This document shows positions 6,356-11,131 of a stretch of 14,509 bases of DNA, piece after piece (the stretch's first letter is position 1; each line of letters opens with the position of its first letter). The position numbers and the translations under genes were made by a program. Under the pieces are notes generated by a model. The model saw nothing but the letters and a program-made list of their open reading frames with translations, searched no databases and was not told where the DNA came from. The DNA is from Bacteroidales bacterium (GTDB taxonomy: Bacteria; Bacteroidota; Bacteroidia; Bacteroidales; Muribaculaceae), in the NCBI GenBank assembly GCA_004552485.1, contig SFOH01000049.1, positions 1 to 14,509 on the forward strand, in the 5' to 3' direction.

Positions 6356-7819
6356 ATGAGTGCAAGGATAAACACATCGTCGATAGTGAAGGTCTTCGGA
6401 CGCCTGGTTCTGATCGAGGCGGCCATGATGGTCCTTCCCCTTGCGATCTGCGTGCTCTACGGCGAGAGCGACTGGCAGGCCTTCGCCATCGCCGTGGGCG
6501 TGGCCGGGCTGACGGCCTTCGTCATGGAGTTCGCGACGCGCAACGTGACGGTGAACCTGCGCCTGCGCGAGGGCTGCATCCTGACGGCGCTGGTGTGGGT
6601 GGTGTTCTCGCTGTTCGGCATGCTGCCCTTCCTGTGGTGCTCGACGCCGATGACGGTCACGGACGCCATGTTCGAGACGGTGTCGGGATTCACGACGACG
6701 GGCGCCAGCGTCATCACCGACGTGGAGGCGTGCAGCCACGGCATCCTCTTCTGGCGCGCGTTCATACAGTGGCTCGGCGGCCTGGGTATCATCCTGTTCA
6801 TGCTCGCCATCATACCCGCGCTCAACAAGAACGCCGGCATCTCGCTGTTCAACGCCGAGTCGACGGGCATCCTCCACGCCAAGATTCACCCGCGCATCCG
6901 CCAGACGGCCATTTCGATATGGAGCATCTATGCCGGCCTCACGGTCATCTCGGTTGTGCTTCTGTTCATCGGCCCCATGAATCTGTTCGACGCCGTCTGC
7001 CAGACGATGACAACGCTGTCGACGGGCGGTTTCGTCACCCGCAACGCCGGCATGATGTACTGGAACTCGGACTATATTCTGTGGGTCGAGATCGTGATGA
7101 TGTTCCTCGGCGGCGTGAATTTTCTGTTGCTCTACGGTGCCTGGAAAGGCCGCTTCCGCCAGATGTGGCGCAACGACGTGTTCCGCGCCTACGTGGCCCT
7201 GGTGGTGTTCATCTATCTCTTCATCCTGGTCAACCTTCTGCTGCGCGGCCAGGCCAACTCGCTGCGCGAGGCGCTGATTTTCCCGCTGTTCCATGTGCTG
7301 ACGGCCATCACCTCCTCGGGCTTCGGCATCCCCGGCGTGGAGTCGTGGGGCTCGGCAGTGCTGGGTGTCACGCTGCTCATGATGTTCCTCGGCGCCTGCG
7401 CGGGCTCGACCACCGGCGGCATGAAGATCGACCGCCTGGTGCTGATGCGCCGCAACGTCATCAACGAGGCCAAGAAGATGATATTCCCGCGTCGCACCTA
7501 TGTGGTCAGCATGAACGGCAACACGCTCGACTCGGGCCTCGTCAGCCGCATCGCCGCTTTCGCCACCATCTATCTGCTCTTCGTCTTCGCCAGCACGCTC
7601 ATTGTGTCGATGTTCAACTATGGTCTCGACGACGCGCTGTTCATGTCGACGAGCGCGATCGGCTGCTCGGGTCTGGGCTATGGCGCCACGGGTGTTGAAG
7701 GCGGCTATTTCTTGCTGCCTGAGCCTGTTAAGTGGCTGCTGACGGCTGACATGCTCTTCGGCCGTTTGGAGCTGTTCACGTACATCGTGCTGCTGTTCCC
7801 GGCGTTCTGGCACAAGTGA
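6356..7819 (+). CDS. trkH: Trk potassium uptake system, membrane subunit TrkH
   Basis: Inner-membrane potassium channel subunit partnered by TrkA. The 487 residues (E. coli TrkH 483) contain many hydrophobic helices and the four pore loops of the Trk/Ktr/HKT family: SGFTTTGAS (around G116), LSTGGF (around G224), TSSGFG (around G322) and IGCSGLG (436-441). The segment GACAGSTTGGMKIDR after the third pore loop is a family signature. The N-terminal extension of about 50 residues with its own helices fits the bacterial TrkH group. It lies 31 nt after trkA with no terminator between them. No terminator hairpin is visible after its stop; instead the tandem box array at 7827-7868 begins seven bases later. 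Confidence 0.95.
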   Translation: MSARINTSSIVKVFGRLVLIEAAMMVLPLAICVLYGESDWQAFAIAVGVAGLTAFVMEFATRNVTVNLRLREGCILTALVWVVFSLFGMLPFLWCSTPMTVTDAMFETVSGFTTTGASVITDVEACSHGILFWRAFIQWLGGLGIILFMLAIIPALNKNAGISLFNAESTGILHAKIHPRIRQTAISIWSIYAGLTVISVVLLFIGPMNLFDAVCQTMTTLSTGGFVTRNAGMMYWNSDYILWVEIVMMFLGGVNFLLLYGAWKGRFRQMWRNDVFRAYVALVVFIYLFILVNLLLRGQANSLREALIFPLFHVLTAITSSGFGIPGVESWGSAVLGVTLLMMFLGACAGSTTGGMKIDRLVLMRRNVINEAKKMIFPRRTYVVSMNGNTLDSGLVSRIAAFATIYLLFVFASTLIVSMFNYGLDDALFMSTSAIGCSGLGYGATGVEGGYFLLPEPVKWLLTADMLFGRLELFTYIVLLFPAFWHK

Positions 7820-7826
7820 GGATGGG

Positions 7827-7868
7827 TGTTACAGCGGTTGTCACAGCGAATGTAACAATCATGTAACA
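7827..7868 (+). promoter_or_regulatory. Tandem array of four TGTNACA boxes
   Basis: TGTTACA (7827-7833), TGTCACA (7839-7845), TGTAACA (7851-7857) and TGTAACA (7862-7868) stand in a row at 12, 12 and 11 bp, about one helical turn each. Direct repeats with this period are the layout of binding sites for OmpR/PhoB-type regulators. The array sits between trkH and the ECF sigma gene, about 130-170 bp before the sigma promoter start. The binding protein is unknown. Confidence 0.5.
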
Positions 7869-7961
7869 AAATCCACAACCAATTAACTACTGTTTTACAA
7901 TGCTTTACGATATTTTCGGGAGGAAATTTTCGGGCTTTAACATTTATTAGCCCAACAGGTA

Positions 7962-7992
7962 TTGACAATTCTGTAACATAGTTGTAACTTTG
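7962..7992 (+). promoter_or_regulatory. Promoter of the ECF sigma gene, with two embedded TGTAAC boxes
   Basis: TTG (7962-7964, within TTGACA) and TAACTTTG (7985-7992) are separated by 20 nt, a consensus Bacteroidota housekeeping promoter. The spacer and -7 element carry two TGTAAC boxes (7972-7977 and 7983-7988) at 11 bp, the same word and period as the upstream array, so a regulator bound here would cover the core promoter. The leader to the ATG at 8078 is about 80 nt. Confidence 0.7.
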
Positions 7993-8077
7993 TACATCAT
8001 TTAAAAACAACCACTACTCAGACAACATCTGACTCATCCAAATAATCCATCTCTCACCTCTTAAAAAACTTACAACT

Positions 8078-8581
8078 ATGGGTTCCGCTAAATTTCAAAA
8101 CAATCTTATGAAACTTCAGGCAAACATGCTCAACTTCGCTTACATGCTTACCTCGAACCGTGACGACGCCTATGATCTGCTTCAGGACACAACCCTCAAA
8201 GCCCTCGACAACGAAGACAAGTACGCCGACAACACCAACTTCAAAGGCTGGGTGTTCACCATCATGCGCAACATCTTCATCAACAACTACCGCCGCGCCG
8301 GCCGTGCAGCTACCATCATCGACACCACCGAAAACCTCTACCACCTGAACCTCTCGCAGGACTCAGGCATGAACACCCCCGAAGGCTGCTATTCCACCAA
8401 CGAGATCGCCGACGCCATCAACAGCTTGGCTCAGGAATACTCAGTCCCCTTCAACATGCACGTGCAGGGCTTCAAGTACAACGAGATCGCCGACCGCATG
8501 AATCTCCCCCTCGGCACCGTCAAGAGCCGCATCTTCTTCGCCCGCAAGAAACTGCAGGCCCGCTTCGCCGACTACCGCTGA
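8078..8581 (+). CDS. ECF-type RNA polymerase sigma factor (sigma-70 family)
   Basis: A 167-residue two-domain sigma factor. Region 2 spans about 10-73, with the core-binding stretch DLLQDTTLKAL (33-43) and the -10-reading helix FKGWVFTIMRNIFINNYRR (55-73). Region 4 spans about 108-160, with the helix-turn-helix YNEIADRMNLPLGTVKSRIF (134-153). The spacing and lack of regions 1 and 3 place it in the extracytoplasmic-function group. The start at 8078 follows an A-rich leader (CTTAAAAAACTTACAACT), as is usual in this phylum. No anti-sigma factor or membrane sensor gene adjoins it: the next gene downstream is the pseudouridine synthase nearly 770 nt away, and upstream is trkH. A consensus housekeeping promoter overlapped by TGTAAC boxes suggests control by another DNA-binding regulator. 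The stimulus and regulon cannot be read from this sequence. Confidence 0.93.
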   Translation: MGSAKFQNNLMKLQANMLNFAYMLTSNRDDAYDLLQDTTLKALDNEDKYADNTNFKGWVFTIMRNIFINNYRRAGRAATIIDTTENLYHLNLSQDSGMNTPEGCYSTNEIADAINSLAQEYSVPFNMHVQGFKYNEIADRMNLPLGTVKSRIFFARKKLQARFADYR

Positions 8582-8706
8582 CCCTCACACGCGAACCCTC
8601 GCCGCACGTGCGGCGCCCCTCCCCATACTCAGTCTGACAATACGGAAAACACACCGTGGCCGCAAAAATTTTCAAAAAAATTGCAGCGCCACCGAACAAA
8701 ACGAAC

Positions 8707-8741
8707 GATTCATTGGTTAAAAATATAGATTGATTGGTTAA
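8707..8741 (+). repeat. Pair of 14-bp direct repeats
   Basis: GATTCATTGGTTAA (8707-8720) and GATTGATTGGTTAA (8728-8741) differ at one base, and their starts are 21 bp apart, about two helical turns. They lie just before the terminator that probably ends the sigma transcript. They could be a protein-binding pair or paired single-stranded elements in the 3' UTR; I have no family match. Confidence 0.5.
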
Positions 8742-8750
8742 TTGTTTAAG

Positions 8751-8791
8751 AGAAGCCGGAACGTCGCGATGACGGTCCGGCTTCTTTGATA
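8751..8791 (+). terminator. Intrinsic terminator of the ECF sigma transcript
   Basis: AGAAGCCGGA (8751-8760) pairs perfectly with TCCGGCTTCT (8776-8785); inside, CGTC pairs with GACG around a GCGAT loop after one mismatch. TTGATATAT follows, so the T-tract is interrupted but U-rich. It ends the sigma transcript with a 3' UTR of about 170-200 nt. Confidence 0.65.
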
Positions 8792-8985
8792 TATCTCCCC
8801 TGCCGGGCGAAAAACACGCGAAGAAGGCAACAAAAGCGCGCCTCGGAATGTTAGGCAAGTATGAAAGCACACACCCATAACCTTGTCCCAAACTCTCCCC
8901 CGCACGCGCCGAAACGCCCTGAAACGGGGTCTCGACACCCGTTTTCAAATTTTTTCACATCTCGGCAAGACTTTTTTACTGAAAA

Positions 8986-9020
8986 AATTACGCATTTGGA
9001 CGTAATTATTCGTATCTTTG
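8986..9020 (+). promoter_or_regulatory. Promoter with operator-like inverted repeat for the pseudouridine synthase
   Basis: TATCTTTG (9013-9020) is an exact TAnnTTTG element. No TTG lies at the standard distance; instead the perfect inverted repeat AATTACG (8986-8992) / CGTAATT (9001-9007) with an 8-bp spacer occupies the -33 region. That layout suggests a promoter needing or blocked by a dimeric regulator. The start would be near 9026, giving a leader of about 320 nt. Confidence 0.55.
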
Positions 9021-9024
9021 CATT

Positions 9025-9050
9025 GCCGTTCCGGAGAGCGAGGAACCGGC
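9025..9050 (+). promoter_or_regulatory. 5'-terminal leader hairpin
   Basis: GCCGTTCC (9025-9032) pairs with GGAACCGGC (9042-9050) with one bulged C and a 9-nt purine-rich loop. If transcription starts near 9026 this hairpin sits at the very 5' end of the mRNA, where such structures often protect against decay. A second small stem, CCACCG/CGGTGG with loop CGA, lies at 9268-9282, about 70 nt before the start codon. Confidence 0.4.
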
Positions 9051-9348
9051 TATCCGAAAAAGATTGTAATTTTAGGGAACAAGACTTCCTCAACACGCGT
9101 CTCTGTCACTGCGCCGTGCACCCTCACAACAGGCCCTAACGACTGACAGCACATTATTAATTATATAACATTTTTCCCAACGAATCTCCCATAGCCCCGC
9201 TCCCGACGGGACAACCCGCAAGAAAAAGAACATATACACCCAAACAACAAGACAACATAATCATTGCCCACCGCGACGGTGGCCAACCCACTTTTCAATA
9301 TTTCAATAAAATTTACTCCTAAATTCCAAGGTCAAAAAGAGTATTATC

Positions 9349-10803
9349 ATGGACAACAACATTCCCGAGAAGAAACCCAAACGTCCGCGCATTGGTCAGA
9401 CCCCGGCCGCGTCAGCCGACAATGGCGGCAGCTTTGATCGCTCAGCCTATGGCGAGCGCAACACCGGCGCCGACGGCAGCGCGCCCGTGCAGGGCGGCGC
9501 ACGCCCCTACCAGCCGCGACAGTATCAGCCGCGCCCCTACCAGCCCCGCTACAACGCCGAGGGCGGCGACGGCCAGGAACGCCCCAACCGCTATGGCCAG
9601 GGCGCACCCCAGTATCGTCCGCGTCCCTATCAGCCCCGCTACAATGCCGCAGATGGCATGGAAGGCTCCGCTGACGCAGGCCGCGACGGCGACAACAACA
9701 ACCGCCCCTACCAGCCCCGCCGTTACAACAACAATAACTACGGCAACAACAACAACTACGGCGGCAACAACAACTACGGCCCCCGCCGCAACAACAATAA
9801 CAACAACTACAGCCAGCGCCGTCCCAACAACAACGGCGGCAACAGCTACTCCAACAACCGCCAAGGCGGATACGGCAACAACGGTCCCCGCCAGGGCGCA
9901 TACTCCAACAACCGCCAGGGCGGCTATGGCAACAACGGTCCCCGTCAGGGCGGATACGGCAACAACCGTCCCCAGAACTTCAAGAACCGCAACAAGCACC
10001 GGAACAACAACTTCCCCGGCAAGGGCAAGATGTTCGTGCCGCGTCCCAAGCCCGTCGAGTACGAGATGCCCATTCCCGACCCCAACGAGCAGATTCGTCT
10101 GAACAAGTTCATGGCCAACGCCGGCCTGTGCTCGCGCCGCACCGCCGACGAATACATCCAGCAGGGCCTCGTCAAAGTCAACGGACAGGTTGTCACCGAA
10201 CTCGGCACCAAGATCACCCACTACGACGTCGTCGAATACGACGACAAGGTGATCGCACTCGAGCGCAAGTGCTACATCCTCCTCAACAAACCCAAGGACT
10301 GCGTGACCACCTCCGACGACCCCAACGGACGCCTCACCGTCATGGACCTGGTCAAGGGCGCCTGCAACGAGCGCATCTATCCCGTCGGCCGCCTCGACCG
10401 CAACACCACCGGCGTGCTCCTGCTCACCAACGACGGCGACCTCGCCTCCAAACTCACCCATCCCCAGTACGTGAAGAAGAAAATCTACCACGTATGGACC
10501 GATAAGGACATCTCCGAGGACGACATGCAGCGCATCGCCGACGGCATCGAGCTCGAGGACGGCGAAATCCACGCCGACGCCATCAGCTACGCCACCGAGA
10601 CCGACCGCAACCAGGCCGGCATCGAGATTCACTCGGGCCGCAACCGCATCGTGCGCCGCATCTTCGAGAGCCTCGGCTACCACGTGACCAAGCTCGACCG
10701 CGTCTACTTCGCCGGCCTCACCAAGAAGAACCTGCCGCGCGGCCGCTGGCGCTACCTCACCCAGCAGGAGGTCAACTACCTCAAAATGGGCTCCTTCGAA
10801 TAA
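9349..10803 (+). CDS. rluB: rRNA pseudouridine synthase (RsuA/RluB family) with long Asn/Gly/Arg-rich N-terminus
   Basis: Converts a uridine in ribosomal RNA to pseudouridine; the 23S-acting RluB group is the likeliest assignment, but RsuA, RluE or RluF specificity cannot be excluded. The conserved part starts with an S4 RNA-binding domain (about 249-295, IRLNKFMANAGLCSRR), then the catalytic domain with GRLDRNTTGVLLLTNDGD (347-364), where Asp350 is the catalytic aspartate, and the conserved SGRNRIVRRIFE. At 484 residues it is about 190 longer than E. coli RluB (291). The extra N-terminal ~245 residues are low complexity: Lys/Pro at the start, then repeated PYQPR units (50-125), Asn/Tyr/Gly runs, and two 18-residue tandem repeats (YSNNRQGGYGNNGPRQG plus A or G) encoded at 9847-9954. 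The extension is basic and probably disordered, and may bind RNA or promote condensates. The start at 9349 is the first ATG after a 320-nt ATG-free leader. Downstream are three hairpins, ending in a strong terminator. Confidence 0.9.
   Translation: MDNNIPEKKPKRPRIGQTPAASADNGGSFDRSAYGERNTGADGSAPVQGGARPYQPRQYQPRPYQPRYNAEGGDGQERPNRYGQGAPQYRPRPYQPRYNAADGMEGSADAGRDGDNNNRPYQPRRYNNNNYGNNNNYGGNNNYGPRRNNNNNNYSQRRPNNNGGNSYSNNRQGGYGNNGPRQGAYSNNRQGGYGNNGPRQGGYGNNRPQNFKNRNKHRNNNFPGKGKMFVPRPKPVEYEMPIPDPNEQIRLNKFMANAGLCSRRTADEYIQQGLVKVNGQVVTELGTKITHYDVVEYDDKVIALERKCYILLNKPKDCVTTSDDPNGRLTVMDLVKGACNERIYPVGRLDRNTTGVLLLTNDGDLASKLTHPQYVKKKIYHVWTDKDISEDDMQRIADGIELEDGEIHADAISYATETDRNQAGIEIHSGRNRIVRRIFESLGYHVTKLDRVYFAGLTKKNLPRGRWRYLTQQEVNYLKMGSFE
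9847..9954 (+). repeat. 54-bp coding tandem repeat in the pseudouridine synthase gene
   Basis: Units at 9847-9900 and 9901-9954 match at 49 of 54 bases, and a partial third unit begins at 9955. Four of the five differences are silent third-position changes; one swaps Ala for Gly. Each unit encodes 18 residues. Length change by slippage or recombination here would stay in frame. Confidence 0.85.
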
Positions 10804-10920
10804 AGAACCGCCCCGCGGTTCTTCACCGTGACCGAAGCCTGCGGCTTCGGTTCCCCACCGCGGCCTCGGTTCCCCACCCCACACGGCGGGAGGCAAAAAA
10901 AGCCTCCCGCCGCTTTTTTT
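10803..10920 (+). terminator. Triple hairpin ending in a strong intrinsic terminator
   Basis: Three perfect hairpins follow the pseudouridine synthase stop. AAGAACCGC/GCGGTTCTT (10803-10811 and 10815-10823, loop CCC) begins inside the stop codon. CCGAAGCC/GGCTTCGG (10832-10839 and 10843-10850) is second. The third, CGGCGGGAGGC/GCCTCCCGCCG (10884-10894 and 10902-10912, loop of seven A), is followed by CTTTTTTT and is a textbook rho-independent terminator. The remaining bases to 11131 hold only the next gene's promoter and leader. Confidence 0.85.
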
Positions 10921-10986
10921 GTCCTTTTTCTGCCCGCGCCCGCGTTTTTCTCTCACAAACAGCGCGGCTATTTGCGGAATATGTTG

Positions 10987-10994
10987 TATCTTTG
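10987..10994 (+). promoter_or_regulatory. -7 element for the phosphodiester glycosidase gene
   Basis: TATCTTTG matches TAnnTTTG. The start would be near 11000, leaving a leader of about 130 nt that ends in an A-rich stretch before ATG 11132. No TTG lies at the consensus distance; the nearest TTTG (10971-10974) is only 12 nt upstream, so an activator may be needed. Confidence 0.5.
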
Positions 10995-11131
10995 CCACGG
11001 AGTTGTGCCCGGACACGCCGACCCGCATCCCCCGCAGCCCCTTTTACCTTAATAAACCGAACGCTGACCCACCGCGGCCGACGCCAAAAGCCTGAATATT
11101 ACAATCAACAAAAAATATCAAACCAATCCTT

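Larger units (their letters stand above)
8582..9348 (+). other. Long intergenic region: sigma 3' UTR and pseudouridine synthase leader
   Basis: No protein gene is convincing in these 767 bases. In order they hold: a GC-rich palindrome CGCCGC-ACGT-GCGGCG (8600-8615); two 14-bp near-identical direct repeats (8707-8720 and 8728-8741); a terminator hairpin (8751-8785); a weaker hairpin AAACGGG/CCCGTTT (8922-8928 with 8938-8944) before a T-rich run; an operator-like inverted repeat and -7 element (8986-9020); then a leader of roughly 320 nt with stems at 9025-9050 and 9268-9282 and no ATG before the gene start at 9349. Confidence 0.6.

Noticed and set aside
6296..7813. Leftward 505-codon frame opposite trkH
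   Set aside because: Arg/His/Glu/Gln-rich antisense shadow; trkH has all four pore motifs.
7820..8077. Replication origin with iterons and a DnaA-like box (AAATCCACA at 7869-7877)
   Set aside because: Only one imperfect DnaA-like site is present, and no replication gene is nearby; the promoter-linked position of the boxes fits regulation better.
8600..8615. CGCCGCACGTGCGGCG palindrome as the sigma gene terminator
   Set aside because: No T-tract follows; the hairpin at 8751-8785 is a better terminator.
8861..9139. Rightward 92-codon frame between the sigma and pseudouridine synthase genes
   Set aside because: It crosses the operator-like palindrome, the -7 element and the predicted start site; no coding-like composition or homology is recognisable.
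9847..9954. CRISPR-like or mobile tandem repeat
   Set aside because: The units are directly adjacent, keep the reading frame and differ mostly at silent positions, so they are coding repeats of the disordered extension.
9442..11028. Leftward 528-codon frame opposite the pseudouridine synthase
   Set aside because: Its Val/Ala-rich repeats mirror the Asn/Gly-rich coding repeats on the plus strand, and it runs through the terminator region.
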